Shown here: positions 1 through 7,281 of the stretch, piece after piece
Layout: every line of letters begins with the position of its first letter
Position numbering within the stretch: position 1 is the first letter of the stretch
From: Actinophytocola sp.
Lineage (GTDB): Bacteria > Actinomycetota > Actinomycetes > Mycobacteriales > Pseudonocardiaceae
Reading direction: 5' to 3'
Assembly (NCBI GenBank): GCA_009377385.1
Contig: WHUD01000021.1
Span: 255 to 42,296 of the forward strand
Length of the DNA: 42,042 nucleotides
Notes under the pieces: generated by a model
The model's database searches: none
Told to the model about the DNA's origin: nothing
Seen by the model: the letters and a program-made list of their open reading frames with translations, nothing else
Program-made: the position numbers and the translations under genes

Positions 1-1326
1 GGCGTGATGGTGGTCAACGCGCCGACGTCGAACATCGTCTCCGCCGCCGAGCACGCCGTCGCGCTGCTGCTCTCGGTGCTGCGCCGGGTGCCTGCGGCGA
101 ACCAGAGCCTGCAGGGCGGGGAGTGGAAGCGCAGCTCCTACACCGGTGTCGAGCTGAACGGCAAGACCGTCGGTGTCGTCGGGCTCGGCAAGATCGGCCA
201 GCTCTTCGCCCACCGGGTCGCCTCGTTCGGCACCGAGCTGATCGCCTACGACCCGTACGTCTCCGCCGCGCGCGCCAAGCAGCTCGGTATCGAGCTGGTG
301 TCGCTCGACGAGCTGCTCTCCCGCGCCGACATCATCTCGATCCACCTGCCCAAGACGCCGGAGACCAAGGGCCTCATCGACGCCGACGCGCTGGCCAAGA
401 CCAAGCAGGGCGTCATTGTCCTCAACGCGGCGCGCGGTGGCCTCATCGATGAGGAGGCGCTGGCCAAGTCGGTCGCGGACGGCCACGTCGGCGGTGCCGG
501 TGTCGATGTGTTCGTCACGGAGCCGACCACGGCCAGCCCGCTGTTCGGACTACAGAACGTCGTCGTCACCCCGCACCTGGGCGCGTCGACCGGCGAGGCG
601 CAGGACAGGGCGGGCACCGATGTGGCGAAGTCGGTCAAGCTGGCCCTGCGCGGCGACTTCGTGCCGGACGCGGTGAACGTGGCCAGCGGCGTCGTGTCCG
701 ACGAGCTGCGGCCGTACCTGCCGCTGACGCAGAAGCTGGGCACCGTGCTGTCGGCGTTCTCCACCAAGGCTCCGACGTCGGTCGCCGTGCAGGTGTTCGG
801 TGAGCTGGCCAGCGAGGACGTCAGCGTGCTCTCGCTTGCCGCGCTGCGCGGCGTGTTCGACGCCGTCGTCGAGGACCAGGTCACCTTCGTCAACGCGCAG
901 CGGCTCGCCGACGACCTCGGCGTCGACGTCGAGGTCAGCACGCACCCGGAGAGCGCCATCTACCGCAGCGAGGTCACCGTGCGCGCCGTGCACGCCGACG
1001 GCACCGCGCTGTCGGTGTCCGGTGCCATCACCGGCCTCGACGAGGTGGAGAAGCTGGTCGAGGTCAACGGCCGCCACTTCGACATCCGCGCCGAGGGCCA
1101 CATGCTGCTGCTGGAGTACCCGGACCGCCCCGGCGTCATGGGCCGCGTCGGCACCCTGCTCGGCGAGGCCGGCGTCAACATCGAGGCCGCGCAGATCAGC
1201 CAGACCACAGACGGCACCGACGCCGTCATGCTGCTGCGCGTGGACCGCACGGTCGACGCCGACGTGCTCGGCCCGATCGGCTCCACCGTCGGCGCCTCGA
1301 CCGTACGGGCCGTCACCTTTCCCTGA
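1..1326 (+). CDS. serA: D-3-phosphoglycerate dehydrogenase, C-terminal part (5' end outside window)
   Basis: First enzyme of phosphorylated serine synthesis, oxidising 3-phosphoglycerate to 3-phosphohydroxypyruvate with NAD. The reading frame is open from base 1, so roughly the first 90 residues lie upstream. Visible are the Rossmann dinucleotide motif GVVGLGKIG, the conserved NAARGGLID segment, and the catalytic-site stretch VVVTPHLGAST with its histidine. An intervening (ASB-type) domain follows, then a C-terminal ACT domain starting near LLLEYPDRPGVMGRVG. This long architecture is the actinobacterial/mycobacterial type, in which the ACT and intervening domains mediate serine inhibition. 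It is followed by leuB after about 200 bp that contain a stable stem. The family call is very secure; only the start is unseen. Confidence 0.96.
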   Translation, partial: GVMVVNAPTSNIVSAAEHAVALLLSVLRRVPAANQSLQGGEWKRSSYTGVELNGKTVGVVGLGKIGQLFAHRVASFGTELIAYDPYVSAARAKQLGIELVSLDELLSRADIISIHLPKTPETKGLIDADALAKTKQGVIVLNAARGGLIDEEALAKSVADGHVGGAGVDVFVTEPTTASPLFGLQNVVVTPHLGASTGEAQDRAGTDVAKSVKLALRGDFVPDAVNVASGVVSDELRPYLPLTQKLGTVLSAFSTKAPTSVAVQVFGELASEDVSVLSLAALRGVFDAVVEDQVTFVNAQRLADDLGVDVEVSTHPESAIYRSEVTVRAVHADGTALSVSGAITGLDEVEKLVEVNGRHFDIRAEGHMLLLEYPDRPGVMGRVGTLLGEAGVNIEAAQISQTTDGTDAVMLLRVDRTVDADVLGPIGSTVGASTVRAVTFP

Positions 1327-1377
1327 CACCCACGTTGGCTACCCGCCGTGCCCTTGATCACGGTGGCAGCACGACCT

Positions 1378-1420
1378 GATCGCAGTGCGTTGGCCCATTT
1401 GAGTGATGCGCGCTGCGATC
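1378..1420 (+). other. 13-bp stem-loop between serA and leuB
   Basis: Arms 1378-1390 and 1408-1420 pair over 13 positions, with two G-U wobbles if transcribed from the plus strand, around a 17-nt loop. No T tract follows, so it is either a U-less terminator of serA or part of the leuB 5' leader. No leucine-rich leader peptide was found between here and leuB. The rest of 1327-1528 shows a weaker 6-7-bp repeat around GGTTAC/GTAACC and nothing else recognisable. Confidence 0.4.
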
Positions 1421-1528
1421 TAGGTCTCTGCCAGGGGTGGCGAGGTTACGGATGGTGTGGCGGACCGGTAACCTGCCGTGGCTGGGGAAGCCGGATGACG
1501 TGCAGGCCTTAGTACATGGAGGTGTTGG

Positions 1529-2578
1529 ATGCGGCTCGCGGTGATCCCGGGTGACGGGATCGGGCCCGAGGTTGTGACCGAGGCGTTGAAGGTGCTCGCC
1601 GAAGTCGCTCCGTCGGCGTTCGACTTGGAGACCACCAACTACGACCTCGGCGCGGCACGCTGGCATTCCACCGGCGAGTTGCTTCCGGAGTCGGTGCTCG
1701 GCGAACTCCGGCAGCACGACGGCATCCTGCTCGGCGCGGTCGGCGACCCCACGGTGCCGAGCGGCATCCTGGAGCGCGGTCTGCTGCTGCGGCTGCGGTT
1801 CGAGCTCGACCACCATGTGAACCTGCGTCCGGCACGGCTTTACCCCGGTGTGCGCGGCACGATCATGGACCCCGGCGAGATCGACATGGTCGTCGTCCGA
1901 GAGGGGACAGAGGGCCCGTACGTTGGCAACGGCGGCATTCTCCGCAAGGACACCGAGCACGAGGTGGCCACCGAGGTCAGCCTCAACACGGCGTTCGGCG
2001 TGAAGCGCGTCGTCTCGGACGCCTTCGCCCGCGCCGCGCAGCGGCCCCGGCGGCACCTGACGCTGGTGCACAAGACCAACGTGCTCACCCACGCCGGGTC
2101 GTTGTGGTCGCGGATCGTGGAGGAGGTGTCGCTGCAGCACCCCGAGGTCACCGTGGACTACCAGCACGTTGACGCCGCCACCATCCACATGGTGACCGAC
2201 CCGTCGCGGTTCGACGTGATCGTCACGGACAACCTGTTCGGCGACATCATCACCGACCTCGCAGGCGCCATCACCGGCGGCATCGGCCTGGCTGCGTCCG
2301 GCAACCTCGACGTCACAAGGGCTAACCCGAGCATGTTCGAGCCGGTGCACGGCAGCGCCCCTGACATCGCTGGCCAGGGCATCGCGGATCCGACGGCCGC
2401 TGTGCTGTCGGTGTCGCTGCTGCTGGACCACCTCGGCTACAAGGAGGCCGCACGCCGGATCGAGGCCTCGGTGGCGTTCGATCTGGCCACCCGCGACCAC
2501 TCCTCGCCGGGGACGACGAAGGCCATCGGCGACCGGCTGGCCGCCCTGGTGTCCTCCAACGTCCGCGAAGGCGCGTAG
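1529..2578 (+). CDS. leuB: 3-isopropylmalate dehydrogenase
   Basis: NAD-dependent oxidative decarboxylation of 3-isopropylmalate in leucine synthesis; the same enzyme family also serves the citramalate route to 2-oxobutyrate by acting on 3-methylmalate. 349 residues, the usual length of actinobacterial LeuB. Seen: N-terminal [10 protein letters not shown], the substrate-binding arginine region [37 protein letters not shown], the metal-binding [12 protein letters not shown], and the NAD-site segment [13 protein letters not shown]. The ATG start is fixed by GGAGG at 1518-1522, six bases upstream. Its position between serA and citramalate synthase suggests a shared Ser/Leu/Ile biosynthetic neighbourhood, although a 0.7-kb gap and an attenuator separate it from the next gene. 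Confidence 0.97.
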   Translation: MRLAVIPGDGIGPEVVTEALKVLAEVAPSAFDLETTNYDLGAARWHSTGELLPESVLGELRQHDGILLGAVGDPTVPSGILERGLLLRLRFELDHHVNLRPARLYPGVRGTIMDPGEIDMVVVREGTEGPYVGNGGILRKDTEHEVATEVSLNTAFGVKRVVSDAFARAAQRPRRHLTLVHKTNVLTHAGSLWSRIVEEVSLQHPEVTVDYQHVDAATIHMVTDPSRFDVIVTDNLFGDIITDLAGAITGGIGLAASGNLDVTRANPSMFEPVHGSAPDIAGQGIADPTAAVLSVSLLLDHLGYKEAARRIEASVAFDLATRDHSSPGTTKAIGDRLAALVSSNVREGA

Positions 2579-2613
2579 CGCCGCGCGGCGTTCGCTGGGG
2601 CACCTCTGGGGTC

Positions 2614-2739
2614 GTGTCCCCCGTTCGGAGCGCCGTGTCCCTCCTGCACGACGCTGTGTCCCCCGCCCAGGACGCTGTGTCCCCCGCCCAGGACGCTGTG
2701 TTCGTCGTTCGGGGAGCCGTGTTCGCCGTTCCGGACGCG
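2614..2739 (-). repeat. 21-bp tandem repeat array A (six units)
   Basis: Six consecutive exactly 21-bp units begin at 2614, 2635, 2656, 2677, 2698 and 2719. Each plus-strand unit opens with GTGTCC or GTGTTC, followed by a more variable 9-base core and a GACGCT-like or GCGCC-like end. Units 3 and 4 are identical. Read on the minus strand the array matches array B at 3070-3196, so the two arrays face each other across about 330 bp. Confidence 0.85.
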
Positions 2740-2748
2740 GCGGGTTGT

Positions 2749-2813
2749 CTCCACCCGCTCAGCCCGATTTCCTGCCCGATTTGCCTGGCTCGTTTGGCAC
2801 TGAGCGGGTGGAG
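2749..2813. repeat. 14-bp perfect inverted repeat with 37-nt loop
   Basis: CTCCACCCGCTCAG at 2749-2762 is exactly complementary to CTGAGCGGGTGGAG at 2800-2813. The loop carries two copies of CCCGATTT. No T tract follows. It may be a leuB terminator or part of a small repeat element together with the neighbouring arrays. Confidence 0.6.
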
Positions 2814-3069
2814 GCCGACATCGGGCACGTGAGTAGCTCGTCACGCGCGTGCCCTGGGACTGTGTCCCTCGCTGCCGACGCGGTGAGACGCCCGCTAGCG
2901 GGCCTGGTCGGCGCTGACTGCGTCCCTGCCCGCAGGCCCAGCGACAGTGGTCAAAACGGACACGCTGTGGTCCTACGGGCAGGGGTGCTGCCGCGCACCG
3001 CTCCGAGTGCCGTGTGTTGGCACGCCAGACAGCGCGTCGCACGTCCGCAGCCCCATGTGGCGGGTCGAC

Positions 3070-3196
3070 GTTTGCCGTGATGTCGCACACAGCGGTCCGA
3101 ACGGCGAACATGCCGTCCGGAGCGGCGAACACGGCGTCCTGGGCGGGGGGACACAGCGTCGTGCAGGAGGGACACGGCGTCCTGGGCGGGGGACAC
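3070..3196 (+). repeat. 21-bp tandem repeat array B (inverted copy of array A)
   Basis: Units at 3070 (degenerate), 3091, 3112, 3133 (22 bp, one extra G), 3155 and 3176. Each ends in GACAC or GAACA(C/T). The unit at 3176 equals the reverse complement of units 3 and 4 of array A apart from its first base, and 3155 is the exact reverse complement of unit 2. The extra G in the 3133 unit breaks any continuous reading frame, which argues for a non-coding role. Confidence 0.8.
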
Positions 3197-3283
3197 GACG
3201 CACCGGACACGGCCCGGAGGCGTCCAAGGCGAGCCCTGAGAGTGAAACACCGGGTCTGGCTGTGGGACACGACGTCCATGTGG

Positions 3284-3296
3284 CATGATGACGCCA
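3284..3296 (+). promoter_or_regulatory. Putative promoter -10 element giving a leaderless leader peptide
   Basis: CATGAT at 3284-3289 is placed so that transcription starting seven bases downstream would begin on the A of the leader-peptide ATG at 3296. No Shine-Dalgarno sequence is visible before that ATG, consistent with leaderless translation. No clear -35 element is seen, so this is tentative. Confidence 0.35.
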
Positions 3297-3349
3297 TGAC
3301 GTCCATTGGCCACGTCGCCGCGATCATTATTCGCGAGCGCGCCGAGTAG
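3296..3349 (+). CDS. Isoleucine-rich leader peptide of the citramalate synthase gene
   Basis: A 17-codon frame, MTSIGHVAAIIIRERAE, ending in TAG at 3347-3349. It has four Ile codons, three of them consecutive (3323-3331: ATC ATT ATT); ATT is an uncommon codon in this GC-rich DNA. A valine precedes them. Immediately downstream come a long hairpin overlapping its stop and an intrinsic terminator, the arrangement of amino-acid attenuation leaders. The downstream gene makes the first committed intermediate of the citramalate route to isoleucine, so the control codon matches the pathway product. There is no ribosome binding site; the start is probably leaderless. The peptide itself is presumed to have no function beyond ribosome position sensing. 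Confidence 0.8.
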   Translation: MTSIGHVAAIIIRERAE

Positions 3350-3376
3350 GTGCTCGACACGAGCCCTCGGCGCGCT
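3336..3376 (+). promoter_or_regulatory. Attenuator: pause/anti-antiterminator hairpin
   Basis: An 11-bp perfect outer stem (3336-3346 with 3366-3376) encloses a 5-bp inner stem GCTCG/CGAGC around ACA. The 5' arm overlaps the last three sense codons of the leader peptide, so a ribosome stalled on the Ile codons should mask it. That would free 3343-3351 to pair with 3378-3385 (eight pairs and one bulged U), which occupies the 5' arm of the terminator. This competing pairing is my inference from the sequence. Confidence 0.65.
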
Positions 3377-3377
3377 G

Positions 3378-3406
3378 ACCTCTCGCATCCTGCGGGAGGT
3401 TTTTTT
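3378..3406 (+). terminator. Intrinsic terminator of the attenuator
   Basis: ACCTCTCGCA at 3378-3387 pairs with TGCGGGAGGT at 3391-3400 (ten pairs including one G-U) around a TCC loop and runs into seven consecutive T residues. A classical U-tract terminator is uncommon in such GC-rich DNA. It lies between the leader peptide and citramalate synthase, so it controls read-through rather than ending a gene. Confidence 0.88.
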
Positions 3407-3447
3407 ATTGCTACCGACAAGCGGCCAGATTGACCCGGGAGTGACCT

Positions 3448-5082
3448 GTGAACCGAACGGAACCCGCCGATACGCCTCTTGGCGACGCCTTCCACGTCTA
3501 CGACACCACCCTGCGCGACGGTGCGCAGCGCGAGGGGATCTCGTACTCGGTCACCGACAAGCTGGCCGTCGCGCGGCTGCTCGACGAACTCGGCGTCGGC
3601 TTCATCGAAGGCGGCTGGCCGGGCGCGTTGCCCAAGGACACCGAGTTTTTCGCCAGGGCAACCCAGGGCGAACTGGCGCTCAAGCACGCCGCGCTCGTTG
3701 CGTTCGGCTCGACCCGCAAGTCGGGCACGACGGCGTCCGAGGACGCCCAGGTCCGGGCGCTGCTCGACTCCAACGCTCCGGTCATCACGCTGGTCGCGAA
3801 GTCCGACCGCCGCCACATCGAGCGTGCGCTGCGGGTCGACGTCGCCGAGGCGTGCGAGATGGTGCGCGACACGGTGTCGTTCCTGGTCAGCGAGGGCCGC
3901 AGGGTGTTCCTGGACGCCGAGCACTTCTTCGATGGTTACGCTTTCGACCCGGATACCGCCATCCGGGTGCTCATGGCAGCGGGAGAGGGCGGCGCGGACG
4001 TCGTCGTGCTGTGTGACACCAACGGGGGACAGCTTCCGCTTGGCATCGCCGAGACGGTGCGCGAGGTCGCGGACAAGACCGGGCTGCGGCTCGGCATCCA
4101 CTGCCAGGACGACACCTCGTGCGCGGTGGCCAACAGCGTCGCCGCGGTACAGGCCGGTGCCACGCACGTGCAGTGCACCGCCAACGGCTACGGCGAGCGG
4201 GCGGGCAACGCCGACCTGTTCGCCGTGATCGGGAACTTGGTGACCAAGCTCGGCATGGACGTGCTGCCCACCGGCGGCGCCGCCGAGCTCACCCGCGTCT
4301 CCCATGCCCTTGCTGAAATCGCGAACATCGCACCCGACACCCACCAGGCCTACGTCGGGGCGTCGGCCTTCGCCCACAAGGCGGGGCTGCACGCGAGCGC
4401 GATCAAGGTGGATCCGTTGTTGTACAACCACATCGATCCATCCGTCGTCGGCAACGACATGCGGGTACTCGTCACCGAGATGGCTGGCAGGGCCAGCCTT
4501 GAGCTCAAGGGACGTGAGCTCGGGGTTGACCTCGCCAGCCAACCCACCGCGTTGACCAACGTCGTCGACAAGGTGAAGACGCTTGAGGCGAAAGGGTGGT
4601 CGTTCGAGGCCGCCGACGCCTCGCTGGAGTTGCTGCTGCGCCGGGCGATGGACGACGACGGCGACGGATCGGGTGACACGCTCGCGCCCGAAGCGCCGTT
4701 CGAGCTGGAGTCCTACCGGGTGGTGCTCGACCACCGTTCGGATGGCGAGGTGATCTCCGAGGCGACGGTGAAGGTGCACGTCGCGGGGGAGCGGGTGATC
4801 GCAACGGCAGAAGGCAATGGCCCGGTGAACGCGCTGGACGCCGCGCTGCGCACGGCGCTGTCGCCACGTCTCACCTGGCTGGACAGCGTCGAGTTGGCCG
4901 ACTACAAGGTCCGCATCCTGCCCGGCATGCACGGCACCGACGCCGTCACCAGGGTGCTGATCGAGAGCTCCGACCGCGAGCGCGAGTGGACCACCGTCGG
5001 CGTGCACGAGAACATTGTCGAGGCGAGCTGGCTGGCGCTGTGCGACGCGCTGGTGCACAAGGCCATGCGCGTCACCCACTGA
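3448..5082 (+). CDS. cimA: (R)-citramalate synthase
   Basis: Condenses pyruvate with acetyl-CoA to citramalate, giving 2-oxobutyrate for isoleucine without threonine. 544 residues, matching the long CimA subfamily of the 2-isopropylmalate/homocitrate synthase family. Seen: YDTTLRDGAQRE near the N-terminus of the TIM barrel, NGYGERAGNADLF near residue 250, and a C-terminal LeuA-dimer-like allosteric domain (about 400-544), the usual site of end-product feedback. Unusually, the metal-binding HxHND of the family reads HCQDD at residues 218-222. The GTG start has GGGAG at 3437-3441, six bases upstream. The Ile-rich leader and terminator upstream support the isoleucine role over leucine or lysine. 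A homocitrate- or isopropylmalate-type specificity cannot be fully excluded from sequence alone. Confidence 0.9.
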   Translation: MNRTEPADTPLGDAFHVYDTTLRDGAQREGISYSVTDKLAVARLLDELGVGFIEGGWPGALPKDTEFFARATQGELALKHAALVAFGSTRKSGTTASEDAQVRALLDSNAPVITLVAKSDRRHIERALRVDVAEACEMVRDTVSFLVSEGRRVFLDAEHFFDGYAFDPDTAIRVLMAAGEGGADVVVLCDTNGGQLPLGIAETVREVADKTGLRLGIHCQDDTSCAVANSVAAVQAGATHVQCTANGYGERAGNADLFAVIGNLVTKLGMDVLPTGGAAELTRVSHALAEIANIAPDTHQAYVGASAFAHKAGLHASAIKVDPLLYNHIDPSVVGNDMRVLVTEMAGRASLELKGRELGVDLASQPTALTNVVDKVKTLEAKGWSFEAADASLELLLRRAMDDDGDGSGDTLAPEAPFELESYRVVLDHRSDGEVISEATVKVHVAGERVIATAEGNGPVNALDAALRTALSPRLTWLDSVELADYKVRILPGMHGTDAVTRVLIESSDREREWTTVGVHENIVEASWLALCDALVHKAMRVTH

Positions 5083-5118
5083 GAACGGCGGCGACGCGGC
5101 GCTGGTGGGGGTGCCGGT

Positions 5119-5131
5119 TAGGGTGCGAGGT
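5119..5131 (+). promoter_or_regulatory. Putative -10 element for a leaderless transcript
   Basis: TAGGGT at 5119-5124 fits the actinobacterial TANNNT -10 consensus, and seven bases separate it from the ATG at 5132. Transcription would then begin on or next to the start codon. No -35 element was assigned. Confidence 0.4.
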
Positions 5132-5890
5132 ATGCGTCTAGCTCGAATCGCTCATCCCGCCGGTGTCGCGTTCGCCTCGATCGAGGGCGACGAGGTGCTG
5201 GAGATCGCCGACCACCCGTTCGGGGACCCCAACTTCACCGGAAAGCGGTGGCCGCTCGCCGACGTCCGGCTGCTCGCGCCGATCCTGCCCACCAAGATCA
5301 TCGCGGTGGGGAAGAACTACGCCGCCCACGCGGCCGAGTTCGGCGGTGAGGTGCCGGAGACGCCGCTGATCTTCATGAAGCCGAACACCAGCGTCATCGG
5401 CCCCGACGTGGCGATCAAGCTGCCGCCGAGTTCGGAGCGGGTGGACTTCGAGGGCGAGTTGGCGGTCGTGATCGGCCAGCCGGTCAAGAACGTCTCGGCG
5501 GCGCGGGCGAGCGCTGCGGCGCTCGGCTACACCGTCGCCAACGACGTCACCGCGCGCGACCAGCAGCGGGCCGACGTCCAGTTCACCCGCGCGAAAGGCT
5601 ACGACACCTTCTGCCCGCTCGGGCCGTGGATCGAGACGGCAGCCGACCCGGCCGACCTGGAGATCCGCACCGAGGTGGACGGCGAGGTCAAGCAGCAGGC
5701 CCGCACCAGCGACATCGTGCACAAGGTGCCTAACCTGATCGAGTTCGTCTCGCACGTCATGACGCTGCTGCCCGGCGACGTCATCCTCACCGGCACGCCG
5801 GACGGCGTCGGCCCGCTCACCGAGGGCCAGAAGGTGTCGGTCACCGTCGAGGGCATCGGCACCCTGACGAACCCGGTCCAGGCGGGCTGA
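5132..5890 (+). CDS. Fumarylacetoacetate hydrolase-fold protein
   Basis: A 252-residue FAH-superfamily protein of the single-domain type that includes acylpyruvases, oxaloacetate decarboxylases and 2-hydroxyhepta-2,4-diene-1,7-dioate isomerases. Seen: KNYAAHAAEFG, FMKPNTSVIGP, the metal-binding acidic residues in VDFEGELAVVIG, YTVANDVTARDQQ, and LTGTPDGVGP near the C-terminus. Substrate is not predictable. The ATG at 5132 is preferred because the protein then begins at the usual MRLARI position and sits seven bases after a -10-like TAGGGT; a longer frame extends upstream into cimA but lacks family similarity. It follows cimA by 49 bp on the same strand and precedes a convergent gene. Function in the neighbourhood is unknown; one possibility is metabolite clean-up of oxaloacetate-like 2-oxo acids. 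Confidence 0.88.
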   Translation: MRLARIAHPAGVAFASIEGDEVLEIADHPFGDPNFTGKRWPLADVRLLAPILPTKIIAVGKNYAAHAAEFGGEVPETPLIFMKPNTSVIGPDVAIKLPPSSERVDFEGELAVVIGQPVKNVSAARASAAALGYTVANDVTARDQQRADVQFTRAKGYDTFCPLGPWIETAADPADLEIRTEVDGEVKQQARTSDIVHKVPNLIEFVSHVMTLLPGDVILTGTPDGVGPLTEGQKVSVTVEGIGTLTNPVQAG

Positions 5891-5899
5891 GGAGGCCGC

Positions 5900-5955
5900 A
5901 CGCAGGGAAAACGTATTTCACCGCACCGAACGCAGTGAAGGCGTCATTCACCGCA
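5900..5955. repeat. Two imperfect 26-bp direct repeats between convergent genes
   Basis: 5900-5925 and 5930-5955 both read ACGCAG, then a variable middle, then TTCACCGCA, with a 30-bp period. Each copy also has internal GTGAA/TTCAC-type dyad character. The pair lies exactly between the stops of two convergent genes and may act as a two-way terminator or belong to a dispersed intergenic repeat family. Confidence 0.6.
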
Positions 5956-5961
5956 GGAGGC

Positions 5962-7185
5962 TCACCGGCGGGCGAACTTCGGCGCGTGCTCCGGCCGGAT
6001 GCCGACCCCGATCAGATATGCCGGGACGAAGGACAACCACGGCAACCGCCGGAGCAGCGCGACCACCGCGGGCGGCGGACCCTCGCGGCGCCCCTCGACC
6101 ACCGGCTGGGCGACCAGCCGGTGCAGGACCAACTGCAGCCGCTGGACGACGGCCGTCGGCAGCAGGCGGCGGGTGCGCACCCGTGCCAGCGCCCGCGCGT
6201 CCGTCGCACCCCGCCGCAGCGGCTCCGCGAGCAACGTCGCCGCGGCCACCGCGTCCTGCACCGCCAGGTTGATCCCGACGCCGCCGATGGGCGACATCGC
6301 GTGCGCGGCGTCGCCGAGGCACAACAGCCCGTCGGCGTGCCAGCGGCGCAGCCGGTTGAGCCGGATGTCCAGGTGCTTGACGTCGTCCATCGACGTCAGC
6401 GCGTCGACCCGGTCAGCAAGCGTGGGCAGCACCTCGGCCACCTCGCTGCGGAACCGCTCGATCCCGCCCGCCCGCAGCGCCGCGTCCGTGCCTTTTTTGC
6501 CGATGTAGGCGATCTGGTAGTAACCCTCGCGCGGGATCACGATGGCGAACCGGCGACGGCGCATCCGGGGGGTGAGCGTGGACGTCGTGTCGTCGGGATC
6601 GCGCGGCAGCCGGAACCACCAGGCGTCGATCGGCACCGGGAACTCGCGCGGGCGCAGCCCCGCCTCGCGTCGCACTATCGAGTGGCGCCCGTCGCAGGCC
6701 ACGGTCAGGTCGGCGCGGATCTCGCCGGTAGCGCCGTCCTCGGTGCGGTATCGCACGCCACGCACCCGGCCCGCCTCGCGCAGCAGACCGGTCACCTCGG
6801 TGCGCATCCGCAGCGTGAACGTCGGCTCCGCCTCGGCCGTCTGCGCCAGCAGTGTCAGGAGATCCCACTGCGGAGTGATCGCGATGTATGGGTGCTTCAC
6901 GCGCAGCCGCCGCAGGTCGCCGATCACCACCTGATCGTCGTCACCCACCGGGAACGCGATCTCCTCCAGTTTGCTCTGCGGCAGTGCGGCGAACTTCTCG
7001 CCGATGCCAAGCTCATCGAGCAACCGCATGGTCGACGGGTGCACGGTGTCGCCCCGGAAGTCGCGCAGGAAATCGCCGTGTTTCTCTAGCACGGTGACGT
7101 CGACCCCTGCTCGCGCCAGTAGTAGTCCGAGCACCATCCCCGCAGGCCCGCCGCCCGCGATCACGCACGTTGTCCGCTCCGCCAT
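5962..7185 (-). CDS. FAD-dependent aromatic-type monooxygenase
   Basis: A 407-residue flavoprotein of the p-hydroxybenzoate hydroxylase/UbiH group. The N-terminal dinucleotide fold CVIAGGGPAGMVLGLLLARA binds FAD. The DG motif appears as VACDGRHSIVRREAGL, and the second FAD contact as CLGDAAHAMSPIGGVG followed by NLAVQDA. These enzymes use NAD(P)H and oxygen to hydroxylate phenolic or polyketide-like substrates; the actual substrate is unknown. The ATG at 7185 is chosen over one at 7200 because a GGGGAGG ribosome binding site lies just upstream of it and would otherwise be inside the gene. A near-perfect 22-bp palindrome starts at the edge of the leader. The gene is alone on its strand between two housekeeping genes, which suggests an inserted, inducible single-gene unit. 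Confidence 0.88.
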   Translation of the reverse strand: MAERTTCVIAGGGPAGMVLGLLLARAGVDVTVLEKHGDFLRDFRGDTVHPSTMRLLDELGIGEKFAALPQSKLEEIAFPVGDDDQVVIGDLRRLRVKHPYIAITPQWDLLTLLAQTAEAEPTFTLRMRTEVTGLLREAGRVRGVRYRTEDGATGEIRADLTVACDGRHSIVRREAGLRPREFPVPIDAWWFRLPRDPDDTTSTLTPRMRRRRFAIVIPREGYYQIAYIGKKGTDAALRAGGIERFRSEVAEVLPTLADRVDALTSMDDVKHLDIRLNRLRRWHADGLLCLGDAAHAMSPIGGVGINLAVQDAVAAATLLAEPLRRGATDARALARVRTRRLLPTAVVQRLQLVLHRLVAQPVVEGRREGPPPAVVALLRRLPWLSFVPAYLIGVGIRPEHAPKFARR

Positions 7186-7199
7186 GATGTACCTCCCCA

Positions 7200-7221
7200 T
7201 TATTCATCATATGTTGAATAA
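7200..7221. promoter_or_regulatory. Palindromic operator upstream of the monooxygenase
   Basis: A 22-bp dyad centred on CATATG: left arm TTATTCATCAT and right arm ATGTTGAATAA, with one mismatched pair. It is strikingly AT-rich against its surroundings. It lies 15 bp before the monooxygenase start and 60 bp before gltX on the other strand. The dyad resembles sites bound by MarR-, PadR- or TetR-type repressors. No such regulator gene is in the window. Confidence 0.65.
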
Positions 7222-7281
7222 GTCTGCCTCGCGGGACTCCCCGCGTCAAGCGCGAAGGCGCGGCTATACGCTGAACGAGCT

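Larger units (their letters stand above)
2579..3295. other. Repeat-rich intergenic region without a convincing gene
   Basis: A 717-bp gap after leuB. It contains two opposed 21-bp repeat arrays (2614-2739 and 3070-3196), a 14-bp inverted repeat (2749-2813), and 2814-3069, where only short imperfect dyads such as CTGCCCG/CGGGCAG are visible. Open frames cross the gap on both strands, but their translations are low-complexity heptads that come from the 21-bp period, and a 22-bp unit in the second array breaks the frame. They are not supported as genes. Confidence 0.7.

Noticed and set aside
2614..2739. CRISPR array
   Set aside because: The 21-bp units are contiguous with no constant repeat plus unique spacer of CRISPR size, and there are no cas genes in the window.
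2437..5079. An 880-codon minus-strand open frame across the leuB-cimA region
   Set aside because: It lies antisense to cimA and the repeat arrays. Its translation shows GC-bias shadow composition and repeat-derived heptads, and cimA has complete family motifs on the plus strand.
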